Part shown: one piece after another, positions 52,588-62,179 of the stretch | How positions within the stretch are numbered: the first letter of the stretch is position 1 | Layout: each line of letters opens with the position of its first letter | Assembly: GCA_964595945.1 (NCBI GenBank) | Contig: CAZQSL010000005.1 | Coordinates: 1 to 63,456 of the forward strand | Length of the DNA stretch: 63,456 bases | Origin: CAZQSL01 sp964595945 | GTDB taxonomy: Bacteria > UBP15 > UBA6099 > JAJRTR01 | Reading direction: 5' to 3' | The notes under the pieces: model-generated | What the model was told of the DNA's origin: nothing | The model's input: only the letters and a program-made list of their open reading frames with translations | Database searches by the model: none | Made by a program: the position numbers and the translations under genes

Positions 52588-53148
52588 TCAGGGGCTGATA
52601 TCGCCGAATCGCACGCGGAAAATTTCAGAGTACCGCGGGCCGGAGGGCCGCAGATTGCTTGAAAACAGCACGATGCTGTCAGTGGTGAAGGAAGCGTCTT
52701 CGTAGCTGCTTGTGAGGCAGGTGCGGCGGGGCTCGCGGAAGCGGGCGATGGTGACGTGAGGGCTGAATGCTTTCTTTTCGGGCGCGAAACCGGCGGAGAC
52801 AAGCGATCTTTCGATCATTGCGGCCATGCCGGCGAGCCGGTCGCTGCCATCGGTGATGCCTGCCCACAGGATGCTTGCTTTTTCGGGCGAGGGGAATGCG
52901 CCGAGGCCGCTGATGGTAGTCGTGAAAGGGGTAGCGGATCGTGCGGCGGCGCGCATGGCGGCAGTGGCTGCTTCGATGCCGCGGGGGCGGATTTCACCGA
53001 GAAACCTGAGAGTGATGTGGCAGTTGTGTGGAGTGGTCCATCGCGCGGAGGGCAGTTGGGGAGCGTGCTGCCGCTGAAGTGCTTCGATGTGTTCGTGGAT
53101 GTCGTGCGGCAATTCCACTGCTATGAAACATCTGGTCATTTCGTCCAT
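52588..53148 (-). CDS. thpR: RNA 2',3'-cyclic phosphodiesterase (ThpR/LigT)
   Basis: A 186-residue 2H phosphoesterase. The two catalytic HxTx motifs are NCHITLRFLGE and SPHVTIARFRE. It opens 2',3'-cyclic phosphates on RNA, and in E. coli it was first seen as a tRNA ligase activity. The start at 53148 has GGAGG 10 nt upstream; ATG 53139 is the alternative. It is monocistronic and divergent from the DMT transporter. Confidence 0.92.
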   Translation of the reverse strand: MDEMTRCFIAVELPHDIHEHIEALQRQHAPQLPSARWTTPHNCHITLRFLGEIRPRGIEAATAAMRAAARSATPFTTTISGLGAFPSPEKASILWAGITDGSDRLAGMAAMIERSLVSAGFAPEKKAFSPHVTIARFREPRRTCLTSSYEDASFTTDSIVLFSSNLRPSGPRYSEIFRVRFGDISP

Positions 53149-53275
53149 TGAGTTGTTTCCTCCGCCAGCGGGACGGGACTGTCAGGTTATTTTATCGAAA
53201 AATTTACAGCAGGCAATGGCGCAGGTCATCGGAGCGGCATTTTTTTCTCTTTCTGTTCTGCGCGGCGGCGATTTC

Positions 53276-53284
53276 TGGTATTAT
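53276..53284 (+). promoter_or_regulatory. Extended -10 promoter of the DMT transporter gene
   Basis: TGGTATTAT: TATTAT at 53279-53284 with TGn. The -35 (TTCTGC, 17 nt upstream) is poor. Confidence 0.5.
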
Positions 53285-53364
53285 TGTCAAAAGCTTGATC
53301 ACGGTGGTACTGATCATGCGTATTTTTACCGTGACAGTGACTTGGCAAAAGGAGATATTTGTAT

Positions 53365-54258
53365 ATGGAAAGTGGCGGTGCACAGACCCCGATAATGATC
53401 GTGCTCGCGTTTGCGGCGTTTGCGTCTCTGACGCTGAATATCGGAAAAGCAGTGATGAAGATGAAGGTCGAAGTGCTGAAGAAGGGCAAGCTGGTGCTGA
53501 GTCCAGAGAACAGGCACGATTTTCTCGTCTGGTGTGGCGGCATGATGATGACATTCGTCGCCGGCATCCTGATCATGAAGGCACAGGATATGACGGACAA
53601 GGCATCGCTCGTGTCGTCGGCCAACGGAGTTGGGCTGGTCGGGCTCGCGTTTTTCTCGATGATAGTGCTCAAGGAGCGTGTCGGCGTCCGAGAATGGGGC
53701 GCGGTGCTCATGATCATCATCGGCACTGTTATTGTGTCGACATTCAACAAGGCCGCAGAAGGCGAGGAAATCCTCAACATGACCGCCCTGTACTGGTGCT
53801 GCGGCATAACTGGCGTTGCCTGCACGGTAATCGGTCTGATTTCGACCAAAGCGAAATTTGCCCAGGCGTTTATCTACGCGGCCATCGGTGGTGTTTCCAT
53901 CGGCCTGATGAATATTTTCTATCATGTCGGCCCGCTCGTCGCCGGCAGTTTTGGCGCTTCGTTTAAAACGGCTTATCCCTACATCGGCTATATGCTCGGC
54001 AATGTGACTTTTGTAATGACCAATATTGCGTTCTTCTATGGCTCGGGCATCATGGTTGTGCCGACGCTCAACGCGATAATGATCATTTCACCGATGATTT
54101 TCGAATATTTTGTTTTCAGGACCCAACTCCAGCCCATGCAGTATCTGGGCGCGCTGGTCATCACGGTCGGCGTCATCCTGCTCACGGCTGCTACCGCAGC
54201 CAATGAGCCGCCGAAGGTCAAGGAACCCAAGGAGCCCGCGAAGGCAGCGGCGAGCTGA
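53365..54258 (+). CDS. EamA-like drug/metabolite transporter
   Basis: A 297-residue protein with nine to ten hydrophobic helices arranged as two EamA-type halves. LVSSANGVGLVGLAFFSMIVLKERVGV ends the first half with the typical xKERxxxxEWxG pattern, and PMIFEYFVFRTQLQPMQYLGALVITVGVIL ends the second. The C-terminal tail is Lys/Pro/Glu/Ala-rich (KVKEPKEPAKAAAS). Substrate unknown. ATG 53365 has GGAG 10 nt upstream. Followed by a strong terminator. Confidence 0.8.
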   Translation: MESGGAQTPIMIVLAFAAFASLTLNIGKAVMKMKVEVLKKGKLVLSPENRHDFLVWCGGMMMTFVAGILIMKAQDMTDKASLVSSANGVGLVGLAFFSMIVLKERVGVREWGAVLMIIIGTVIVSTFNKAAEGEEILNMTALYWCCGITGVACTVIGLISTKAKFAQAFIYAAIGGVSIGLMNIFYHVGPLVAGSFGASFKTAYPYIGYMLGNVTFVMTNIAFFYGSGIMVVPTLNAIMIISPMIFEYFVFRTQLQPMQYLGALVITVGVILLTAATAANEPPKVKEPKEPAKAAAS

Positions 54259-54293
54259 TATTTCGAGTGTCACTCTTTTCAGAAACAAACACA

Positions 54294-54319
54294 GGCGGGG
54301 GCCCAGCCCCCGCCTTTTT
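54294..54319 (+). terminator. Rho-independent terminator after the DMT transporter
   Basis: Perfect 9-bp stem GGCGGGGGC / GCCCCCGCC with loop CCA, then TTTTT. Confidence 0.92.
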
Positions 54320-54420
54320 CGCGTCTGTGAGATGCGACGCATGTCAAACAGAGCGATGACGGGCAGATGGCTCATCACTTGACGAGATGCGCCCAATAAT
54401 ACTGTCATTCCAATTATTTG

Positions 54421-54450
54421 TTGATTGAAACCACACTTTCGGGGTAAAAT
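54421..54450 (+). promoter_or_regulatory. Promoter of the adenylate cyclase gene
   Basis: TTGATT (54421-54426), 18 nt, TAAAAT (54445-54450). Confidence 0.6.
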
Positions 54451-54511
54451 CAATTAGGAACCACAGTAAAAAGCGAATCGGCACAAATATCATAGCATCT
54501 ATGGGGGCGGC

Positions 54512-55960
54512 ATGAAATTTCGCAAAAGATTACGACTATTGTTTATCGGTCTTGCGGTACTGACGAATGGGCTGCTGATGCTGATAATGTATTTGTTCAT
54601 GAAAAATTCGATGTTCGCTATGATACAGAGTCAGGTAATGTCGATCGCGGCGGCTGCGGCAGTGAATCTGGATGCCGGCCTGCACGTCGAGGCAGTGAAA
54701 AACGGGCAGGAATCGGAAGAGTACGAAAAAATCTATGCGCAATTGGGAAAGATACGAAACGCTAACAGGCGCGACGATGTCTATGTGAGGTTTATCTACA
54801 CACTTGTGCCGGGCAGTGATGTGGGCAAGAAGGAAAAATTCGTGTTTGCCGTCGATGCCGAAGAGGAAAACACCGGCGATCAATCGAAACTTGGCGACGT
54901 GTTCTCCAATAGCAACCCGAAGGTAAAAATAGACAAGCCATACGTGTCGGACAAGTACGATGTGGACAAGTGGGGCGTGTGGCTGACTGCGTACTATCCC
55001 CTGAGGGACGCGCAAGGAAGGCCAGTCGCGCTGCTTGGGGTTGACGTGAGGGCGTCCGATGTGCAGAAGAAACTCGATGCGGTCCTGTACACCGGTCTCG
55101 GGTGCCTTGCGCTGAGCGTGCTGATCGCGCTCATCGTGGCTATCCGCATGGCCAACCGCGTGTCCGATCCGCTCGAAAAGATCAAGGATGCGGTCGTGAG
55201 GATAGGCAGGGGGGAATTCGGGGTCAACGTGGATATCCACACAAAGGACGAATTCGGGCAGGTCGCCGATGCGATCAATGAAATGACTCGCGGGCTCAAG
55301 GAACGCGAACTGCTCAAGACATCGCTTGCCAACTATGTCTCCGCGGAAGTGGCCAACAGCATCCTTTCGTCCGGTGCGCTCCCCACCATCACGGGCAGCC
55401 GCTGCAAGATAACTGTCCTGTTTTCTGACATAAGGAATTTTACGACACTTTCCGAGTCGCGCGAACCCGAAGAGGTCGTGGCGCTGCTCAATGAGTATTT
55501 CGAGCGCATGATCGACATAATATTCCGCCACCAGGGCATGCTCGATAAATTTATCGGCGATGGCATACTCTGCATCTTCGGCGCTCCGATCGACGATCCG
55601 CAGCAGGAACTCCATGCCGTACAGGCAGCGTTTGAGATGCAGGAGGCCGTCATCAAGCTGCGAGACAAGTGGGGGATCGAAAAATCCATCGACTTTCGCG
55701 TCGGCATCGGCATCCATACCGGGCCTGCAATCGTGGGCAACATCGGCTCGTCCGAACGCATGGAATACACGGCGATCGGTGACACGGTCAATCTCGCGTC
55801 GAGACTCGAGTCGGCTTCGAAAGACCTCAAGGCAAGCATCGTCATCAGTGACACCACGTATGAGGCGGTCAGTGACAAGTACTGTTTCGAAGAGGGTGGC
55901 TCGATCACTGTCAAGGGCAGAAATGCTCCGGTCAAGGTATACGCGGTCAATAGAAAATGA
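54512..55960 (+). CDS. Membrane class III adenylate cyclase with HAMP domain
   Basis: A 482-residue receptor cyclase. Helix 1 (about 9-30), an extracytoplasmic Cache/PAS-like sensor (about 35-185), helix 2 (about 193-213), HAMP (about 214-266), and a class III catalytic domain (about 297-475). Metal-binding Asp residues are D306 (FSDIRNFT) and D350 (FIGDGIL). K346 and the Thr in MEYTAIGDTVN are the adenine-specifying pair of class IIIb cyclases, supporting cAMP. GGGGGCGGC precedes the ATG. No cAMP-binding protein is in the window. Confidence 0.92.
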   Translation: MKFRKRLRLLFIGLAVLTNGLLMLIMYLFMKNSMFAMIQSQVMSIAAAAAVNLDAGLHVEAVKNGQESEEYEKIYAQLGKIRNANRRDDVYVRFIYTLVPGSDVGKKEKFVFAVDAEEENTGDQSKLGDVFSNSNPKVKIDKPYVSDKYDVDKWGVWLTAYYPLRDAQGRPVALLGVDVRASDVQKKLDAVLYTGLGCLALSVLIALIVAIRMANRVSDPLEKIKDAVVRIGRGEFGVNVDIHTKDEFGQVADAINEMTRGLKERELLKTSLANYVSAEVANSILSSGALPTITGSRCKITVLFSDIRNFTTLSESREPEEVVALLNEYFERMIDIIFRHQGMLDKFIGDGILCIFGAPIDDPQQELHAVQAAFEMQEAVIKLRDKWGIEKSIDFRVGIGIHTGPAIVGNIGSSERMEYTAIGDTVNLASRLESASKDLKASIVISDTTYEAVSDKYCFEEGGSITVKGRNAPVKVYAVNRK

Positions 55961-56404
55961 GACCTCGCCGGGTTTGCATGCTCTGTATCAGCAGGCGCAT
56001 AGCTGCCAGTAGACAGACATAGCTGACATGGGTTGTCCATGTCGCCTTGAACATTCCCGCCAGTGCGCAGCAGCACCGGGCGGGGTAGGGCGGGGGCGGT
56101 ATGGGGTCCCGTGCGGGTTTGTTTTTCACCTGAAAATGGCTTGCCGGTAATTAAGCGCTCCGTTTTTCGTGATGCTGGCCATTAGCCGGCTGAGGTGCCT
56201 GCCGCGGAGAATTGTATAAGTGTGCGACAGGGTAAAACCCGCTGTGGCGATACGGAATTATGTGAAAAACATTTATCTTGTCATATCATTGGTAACGTGA
56301 GATAATCTAAACAGAAGACTTGTAAGTAAATGCCGGGCCATTAACCCCATCGCGTCTGCGATGAGTGGGAAGAATACGGAAACCGATTTCCGGAGGAGGC
56401 AGAA
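55961..56404. other. Intergenic region before the pilin cluster
   Basis: No protein or RNA gene is recognised. It contains short hairpins such as CATCGC-gtct-GCGATG (56349-56364), and GC-rich stretches after the cyclase that could end its transcript. Its last bases carry the strong Shine-Dalgarno for the prepilin peptidase. I saw no known riboswitch. Confidence 0.5.
56392..56399 (+). promoter_or_regulatory. Strong Shine-Dalgarno without a canonical start codon
   Basis: GGAGGAGG, followed after CAGAA by an ATA codon (56405) that opens the conserved prepilin-peptidase frame. No ATG, GTG or TTG occurs in that frame between the preceding stop (56342-56344) and GTG 56486. Confidence 0.7.
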
Positions 56405-57226
56405 ATACTTCCACAATTTGATACTTATCCGCCTCTTTATTTCGGGTTTATCGGGCTGTTTGTAGGGAGTTTCCTCAATGTATGCGTGTGGAGGCTGCCC
56501 CGGGGAGAATCGATAGCTTGGCCCGGGTCGCACTGTCCGGCCTGCGGCAGCAGGCTCAGCGCAATGGAGCTTATCCCACTGGCGAGCTGGCTGTATCAGA
56601 AGCGAAGATGCAGGGCATGCGCCGCGAAGATATCGGGAAGATACCCGGCGGTGGAGATCGTGACCGGAATCGCATTTTACTATGCGTCAGTCAGCGCTGA
56701 CGGAACATTTTTGGTTTTTCTGCAAAAAGCGCTTCTGTTTTCAGGACTGATCATAGTTTTTCTGGTCGATATGGATCACATGATAATACCGGATGTGGTG
56801 ATCCTGCCGCTTGCGGTGACGGGGATGGTGATATCGGCGGCGGGTACGGTGATGCCGGGGCTGGAAGGCGTGCCGGACTGGAAAGACGCGCTGGTCACGG
56901 CAGGGATAGGGTTCGGAGTGTTTCTCGCCATAAAAGTGGGAGGCACACTGGTGGCGGGCAGAGAGGCGATGGGATTCGGAGATGTCAAATTTGCCGCGAT
57001 GCTCGGGGTTTTTCTGGGGAGGGACCTTTTTCTGGCGGGGATGTTCCTCGCTTTTCTGATCGGAGCTCTTGTTGCGATACCGCTGCTGCTCCTGAGGGGA
57101 AGGGGGATGAGAGAAAATGTGCCGTTCGGTCCCATGATGGTGGCTGGCGCGGTGGTGGCTCTCGTCGGGGGGCAGCAGTTGATCGACTGGTATGGAAGAT
57201 GGATGGGCAGATTATGGTTATATTGA
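56405..57226 (+). CDS. pilD: Prepilin peptidase / N-methyltransferase (type IV, A24 family)
   Basis: Cleaves type IV prepilin leader peptides and methylates the new N-terminus; 273 residues from the ATA proposed here. The N-terminal FGFIGLFVGSFLNVCVWRLP is a family hallmark. The zinc-type Cys pairs are C44/C47 and C69/C72. The aspartyl protease residues are in DMDHMIIPD and GFGDVKFAA. A conventional caller would start at GTG 56486, which loses the first 27 residues including the hallmark. The frame has no canonical start upstream. Followed after 73 nt by the PilV-like gene. Confidence 0.88.
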   Translation: MLPQFDTYPPLYFGFIGLFVGSFLNVCVWRLPRGESIAWPGSHCPACGSRLSAMELIPLASWLYQKRRCRACAAKISGRYPAVEIVTGIAFYYASVSADGTFLVFLQKALLFSGLIIVFLVDMDHMIIPDVVILPLAVTGMVISAAGTVMPGLEGVPDWKDALVTAGIGFGVFLAIKVGGTLVAGREAMGFGDVKFAAMLGVFLGRDLFLAGMFLAFLIGALVAIPLLLLRGRGMRENVPFGPMMVAGAVVALVGGQQLIDWYGRWMGRLWLY

Positions 57227-57299
57227 CATATTATGGTTGGAGTCTGACGTAAAGCGGTAAATAGTCAGTAGGCAGATTGAAATTGGAAGGTGTTCAGAA

Positions 57300-57983
57300 A
57301 TGAACATTTTTAAATTGAGTGAAAAACCGAAGAACCTGATTTCGATCCGTCGGGGAGATGGCGAAAAGGGGTTCACTTTTGTCGAAGTGATGATAGCCAT
57401 GACTATCCTTGTGTCCGTGATGATAGGGATAGCGATGTCGCTGAACACGGCCATGGCGCAACTGAAGGAACTGCGGGTCAAGCGAACCGCGAACGATTGC
57501 GGCAGGGCGATCATGGAATATCTGTCTACACTGCCGCCGGATGTGGTGTATGCGGCATCGCCGGGGACTCCCATCGTGGGCGACTTCAGCACCGGCGGCA
57601 TCCTGCAACTCAAGCAGTTCGTATACGGCTCGGAGCTGGACAATATCCCGACGGCATGTATGGAAATGTCAAATCCGGCCAGCGTAGTCGGCAAACGGGT
57701 GAATATGAAATATAGTATATGCCCCGGATGCAATGCCTATACCGAAGAAGACACTACCGGCGGCGCCAACGATTATCATACGTGCAAATATACAATAAAA
57801 GTGCGGATCGAATACAACGGTTTGCACCTTGCTCGGAGTGTGGACAAACCGCACAAAATTGACTTTATGAAACAATTGTACGAAGGAAAGGCATATCCGT
57901 GTGTCGACACGGCCGGGATAGGCGTGTCGGTATGTGGGATAGGTTCGGACAACCCGGACACACCCAAAATGTGCTATTTCTAA
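57300..57983 (+). CDS. PilV-like minor pilin (prepilin-type N-terminus)
   Basis: A 227-residue protein. After a 24-residue leader, cleavage is predicted at G/FTFVEVMIAMTIL, with Glu at +5 of the mature protein as required for methylation and assembly. The soluble part is Cys-rich (CPGCNAY, CVDTAG, CGIG). Size and order before a PilW-like gene suggest the PilV position of the minor pilin set. GGAAGG lies 9 nt before the ATG. Confidence 0.85.
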   Translation: MNIFKLSEKPKNLISIRRGDGEKGFTFVEVMIAMTILVSVMIGIAMSLNTAMAQLKELRVKRTANDCGRAIMEYLSTLPPDVVYAASPGTPIVGDFSTGGILQLKQFVYGSELDNIPTACMEMSNPASVVGKRVNMKYSICPGCNAYTEEDTTGGANDYHTCKYTIKVRIEYNGLHLARSVDKPHKIDFMKQLYEGKAYPCVDTAGIGVSVCGIGSDNPDTPKMCYF

Positions 57984-58006
57984 TCGCTCCGTATCGGGAG
58001 ACCGCG

Positions 58007-58864
58007 ATGGATGGTATAAACAATAAAAGATATGTCCGCTCACAGGCCGGATATTCGCTCGTAGAGCTCATGGTTGTGTTGTGGCTCATAGTGATAATCA
58101 CGATAGCGATTTCGCACTTGCTCACCAACACGGCCAAAATAGTCACCGATGTCTCAAGAGAAAATTTCGCCCAGAGCAGAGTCGAACAGATAGTCTCCCA
58201 GATAGCCGACGACTTCAGGTCGGCGGGGTCGGATGATTTCCGCCATATCAGCGATGGCTCGACCTCTATTTATTTCCACTTTGTGCGATACATGCAGAAC
58301 ATGGATGCCTACGCTCCAGGCAATGCGGACACGGCATACGATCTCGCCTGTTACAGATTTGTGCCTCCTTCGGACGCAAATAACCCTTTTGCCGCCAATT
58401 ATGTCCCCGGCTACATCGAAACCGGGACAACCCCCGGGGCCGGGACATCATGCGACAGCCTGACACAGGGCATGTACAAACTCACCGACAACTATACGGA
58501 TATCCGCAAATTTGAAGTGCAGTTCTGCCAGCCGGGGGCATCGGCCGGCACCTTCGACTGCTTCAACTCCATCGACAATGCGACGATCGACGATACTCCG
58601 CCAATCTACTCTCACACGGCCATGTGTGTCTGGATCGTGAAAATCAATGTGGAATACGCGAGAATCACGCCAAAAACCGGAAACTCGATGGCGCCCGACC
58701 GCTACGAAAAACTGACATCGAGGTATTCGACGGCAGTCAAGCTCCGCAATCCCTATTCCATGTCACTCTTTATCGACGAAGACAAAGACGGAATAGTCGA
58801 CTGCTGCGACGCGACATACGGAATGGCAGGCGGCACATGGTGTCCCGCGCCAGTCAGTCAATAA
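58007..58864 (+). CDS. PilW-like minor pilin (prepilin-type N-terminus)
   Basis: A 285-residue protein with predicted cleavage at G/YSLVELMVVLWLI, mature Glu+5 present. The globular domain has several Cys and ends with a calcium-binding-like stretch FIDEDKDGIVDCC. The order after PilV-like and before PilX-like and the 285-residue size fit PilW. GGGAG lies 6 nt before the ATG, and the gene starts 23 nt after the previous stop. Confidence 0.83.
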   Translation: MDGINNKRYVRSQAGYSLVELMVVLWLIVIITIAISHLLTNTAKIVTDVSRENFAQSRVEQIVSQIADDFRSAGSDDFRHISDGSTSIYFHFVRYMQNMDAYAPGNADTAYDLACYRFVPPSDANNPFAANYVPGYIETGTTPGAGTSCDSLTQGMYKLTDNYTDIRKFEVQFCQPGASAGTFDCFNSIDNATIDDTPPIYSHTAMCVWIVKINVEYARITPKTGNSMAPDRYEKLTSRYSTAVKLRNPYSMSLFIDEDKDGIVDCCDATYGMAGGTWCPAPVSQ

Positions 58865-58898
58865 GCCAACAAGAAACGAAATCATTCGGGGTGCTGGC

Positions 58899-61800
58899 AT
58901 GTTCAACAAACTGAAACAAATGATGAATGACCGCAGGGAAGGCGGCTCGATCATTGTCCTTTCGATAATGACACTCGCCATTATGTCGATGATAGGAGCC
59001 TCGTTCAGCATGATGGTGTCGAGCGAAGCCCGGTCGGTCACATCGGACTGGCTCGCGCAGCAGGCCCTTTATGCGGCCGAATCGGGGATTCAGGACGTCC
59101 TGTACCAGCGCTCCAAAAAACCCGCCCAGACATGTTTCCCCTTCTTTTACAAAGACCCTGAAATCGACGAAAAAGATACCGATACATATTCTACAGTCGG
59201 TAGTGTCAACACCGCCCTCAAGACATCGAGCGACGAAAAAGTCGTACTGCTCACCGGCGCCAGCGCAGGCATGAACGCCGATGGTGCCCCGGCCGGCAAT
59301 CCGTCCACCGACATGGACGAAGCCGGCGCCCCCGGCACGGACAAAATGGCCTGCGGCATCTATCAGCTATCAACCGACGCGCAGAGCCGCGCGGAATATC
59401 TGCCCTGCTGGCCATACAACGAAAGGCTGTACGAAAACTCGATCCAGTGGGGGCCCGACTTTCACTGCCATGACGGCTCCACCAATCCGGATTGCTCGAC
59501 ATCAGAGGAAGGCGGCGGCTGCACGGACGCCAACGACGTTTCCAACAGAGACTGCTACTCCCCGCTTTTCTGGTGGCCGGCATCTCCCGATGGCGCCCAC
59601 ATCGGATGGAAAGACGTCTATGACCGCACCGAAGACGGCACCGATATCGAACTGCCGCTCACCAGCGCCTCGGCCGGCACTGGCGCACGCTACACGACGG
59701 GTTTCTTCACCCTGTGCAACGATGACTTTTCAGGCATAGAAGCATCTATGGTCGGCTATGACAACGCCTGCACCGACGCACAGAGCGGACAGCCATGTGA
59801 CAGATACGTGACACGGCTCACGGTCGTGTCGGTAGGCGAAGTGCAAAACGGCAGCCAGGTGGTGCGCCGCGCCGTCAAGATCGACATGCAGCCGCCCGCC
59901 CTCTTCACCGGCGTTATCGACCAGTATGTCAACACCGATTTCTGGGGCGTCTCCAACATCAACGGCCCGCTCCACATTAATGGACTCAGAAACGACGGCA
60001 AATGGTATTCATTCCTCAATCTCCTCGGCGGCACGGTCGGCGCGCTTTTCGACGCGCCTGACCTCGTCAGCGTCAGCTATCCCGAAGACCCGGCCAATCC
60101 CGACTGGCAGCCAACTGTCGCGGGATTTTCGATAACTCACAAAATAACTTACGTCCATATCCCGTTCCGACTCGATCTTCCCGCCGTCAACTGGGACAAA
60201 TGGGAAGACCAGATGGCGGACCTTTACACCCAGGCTCTCGCCGAGTACAACACGACAAACGTCTATCCTCTCAAACGATGCGAATTCACCCATCCCGTGA
60301 CCTCCACTGCCAAAGACTGCGGCAGCAGCGACGGCGTCGACCACTACACTCTCAATCTCGGCACCACCGACCAGGACCGCGACGCAGCGTTTCCGGCGTT
60401 CATGTCGATGACCAAACGCTACAACACCGGCGTTGATAAAATTCACAACTTCCAGCGCTACAATTCGGACGCGCAGCAGTGGGGCGCATCAACAGCCCAT
60501 GTATTCGATCTCTTCGACCACTGGGAAGAGTATCCCTACACATGGGTCGAAGGCACGGAACCCCCGGTCATCAATGGCGGCACTGGCCCGAGGGACAGAT
60601 CGCTCCGGCCCAAAGTATCGTTCATGCTTAATCCCAACCTCGGCCTCGGCTGCCTCACGTGCGTCATCGGCGATCTCTCCATCGCCGGATTTATGTCCTG
60701 CTGCGTCGGCAAGGAGGAAAACAGACCCGAATTCGTATTCATGGGAAAACACGAATTCCGCGACTTCGTCTTCATCGACGGCATCATCGGCATCGGACAG
60801 CGAGCCCCGTGGCACACCTGCGGCGACGGCGACGGCGGACTGGGGGTGTACTGCATTGTCATTCCCAACCTCTGCCTGCTGTCATTCGGTGGATCATGCG
60901 TAATCGAAATACCGGGATTTTCATTCGGACTGCCGCACTGGCATACGGGCGCAGCTATAGTCACGGGCGAAATGCTCGTCAACGGACGCCTGCACATGGC
61001 GGACTACATACACATAGACGGCGGTACAATCTATGCCGATGGACACATAATAAAGGATGAGTCCAGCGCCTACGACATCACCATCAACCTCCAGGACCTC
61101 CTCTGCTGGCTCCTCGGTCCCATCACCACCATGACGATATCCATCCCCATATTCGGCGATCTGAGCATCAATCTCTGCGACATCATATTCGCCATCGCCG
61201 GCCCCATCATAAGCGCCATGGTCCCCTGGTGGCCAGAGATCAACCTGACCAACAGCGAACTTCTCGATTTCGAGACATACCTCGACATCGACGGCATAGG
61301 CCCATCGTACTCAAGCGGCATCATCAACCCAGGCACTCTGTACACACACGGCGACTTCCGCCTCATGACCCCCGGGTGGGACGCGACATCATTCATCGCC
61401 AACACCATCATAGGGTTACTGATACCATGGCTGAAGCTCGAATCCTCGGTCGACCCGATACGAATATACAACGGAGGCGCCATAGTCGCAGGCGGCACCA
61501 CCAGCGGCAATACGTTCCTGCACGGCAATATATATCTCGACAAACACAAGAGAGCCGACCTCCTTACATACAACCCCGAAACCGATGAAAACGACACCGG
61601 ATACGTCATAGCCCGCGGAGCCGTCAGCATCTGGAGCGACATCATCTCCCACTACGGCATGCTCGGACTGACAAACGGATGCTCGACCACTGTATTCTCA
61701 GGCGGAGGTCTCGACGAAGACTGCGCCGCAAACGGAATCTTCTACTCCGGCGGCTACGCAGCAGGAGCGACCAACAAATTTACCGCCTTCGGGCGCAGCA

Positions 61801-62132
61801 CATTATCAGTAGACCAGCCCGAAGGAAGCCTCGACAAAACCCTCGCCTCTGCGTGCGAACCCCTCCTCACGGGCAATATCATGACTGCCCCATGCTGGCT
61901 CACTGCCGTCACCGACCTGCTCACACCAGGCAACACCAACGAATACAATATCCGCGGCCACCTCTTCGCCGGAGCGGTCGGCGCAATGGCAGGCACTCAC
62001 ATCAGACTCGACCAGGACACATCAGTCAGAAACGAAGCCGTAAAACGCCAGTACTACAAGCAGCTCAGCGGCACTCCCATCAACTGGCAGGAAATCGAAC
62101 CCCCTGCCAACCTGCCACACCTCGAAGACTGA
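58899..62132 (+). CDS. Very large PilX-like pilus-associated protein
   Basis: A 1077-residue protein. The N-terminus REGGSIIVLSIMTLAIMSMIGASF is PilX_N-like, with no Glu+5, and QQALYAAESGIQDVLYQ follows as in PilX proteins (A-E-x-G). PilX is normally about 200 residues; here about 1000 residues of beta-rich, Cys-rich and Gly/Ile-rich sequence follow, with repeated phrases such as GGTIYADGHI, NGGAIVAGGT and RAGAV-like turns resembling a beta-helix (about 690-960). It could be a tip adhesin. It follows the PilW-like stop by 34 nt and ends the cluster. Confidence 0.8.
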   Translation: MFNKLKQMMNDRREGGSIIVLSIMTLAIMSMIGASFSMMVSSEARSVTSDWLAQQALYAAESGIQDVLYQRSKKPAQTCFPFFYKDPEIDEKDTDTYSTVGSVNTALKTSSDEKVVLLTGASAGMNADGAPAGNPSTDMDEAGAPGTDKMACGIYQLSTDAQSRAEYLPCWPYNERLYENSIQWGPDFHCHDGSTNPDCSTSEEGGGCTDANDVSNRDCYSPLFWWPASPDGAHIGWKDVYDRTEDGTDIELPLTSASAGTGARYTTGFFTLCNDDFSGIEASMVGYDNACTDAQSGQPCDRYVTRLTVVSVGEVQNGSQVVRRAVKIDMQPPALFTGVIDQYVNTDFWGVSNINGPLHINGLRNDGKWYSFLNLLGGTVGALFDAPDLVSVSYPEDPANPDWQPTVAGFSITHKITYVHIPFRLDLPAVNWDKWEDQMADLYTQALAEYNTTNVYPLKRCEFTHPVTSTAKDCGSSDGVDHYTLNLGTTDQDRDAAFPAFMSMTKRYNTGVDKIHNFQRYNSDAQQWGASTAHVFDLFDHWEEYPYTWVEGTEPPVINGGTGPRDRSLRPKVSFMLNPNLGLGCLTCVIGDLSIAGFMSCCVGKEENRPEFVFMGKHEFRDFVFIDGIIGIGQRAPWHTCGDGDGGLGVYCIVIPNLCLLSFGGSCVIEIPGFSFGLPHWHTGAAIVTGEMLVNGRLHMADYIHIDGGTIYADGHIIKDESSAYDITINLQDLLCWLLGPITTMTISIPIFGDLSINLCDIIFAIAGPIISAMVPWWPEINLTNSELLDFETYLDIDGIGPSYSSGIINPGTLYTHGDFRLMTPGWDATSFIANTIIGLLIPWLKLESSVDPIRIYNGGAIVAGGTTSGNTFLHGNIYLDKHKRADLLTYNPETDENDTGYVIARGAVSIWSDIISHYGMLGLTNGCSTTVFSGGGLDEDCAANGIFYSGGYAAGATNKFTAFGRSTLSVDQPEGSLDKTLASACEPLLTGNIMTAPCWLTAVTDLLTPGNTNEYNIRGHLFAGAVGAMAGTHIRLDQDTSVRNEAVKRQYYKQLSGTPINWQEIEPPANLPHLED

Positions 62133-62154
62133 CCATAGCGCTAACCCTTCCTCA

Positions 62155-62179
62155 AGAGCCCCCTCCACAAGGGGGCTCT
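62155..62179 (+). terminator. Hairpin after the pilin cluster
   Basis: Perfect 10-bp stem AGAGCCCCCT / AGGGGGCTCT with a 5-nt loop, 22 nt after the stop. There is no T-run, so it is an RNA 3'-end stabiliser or a weak terminator. Confidence 0.55.
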
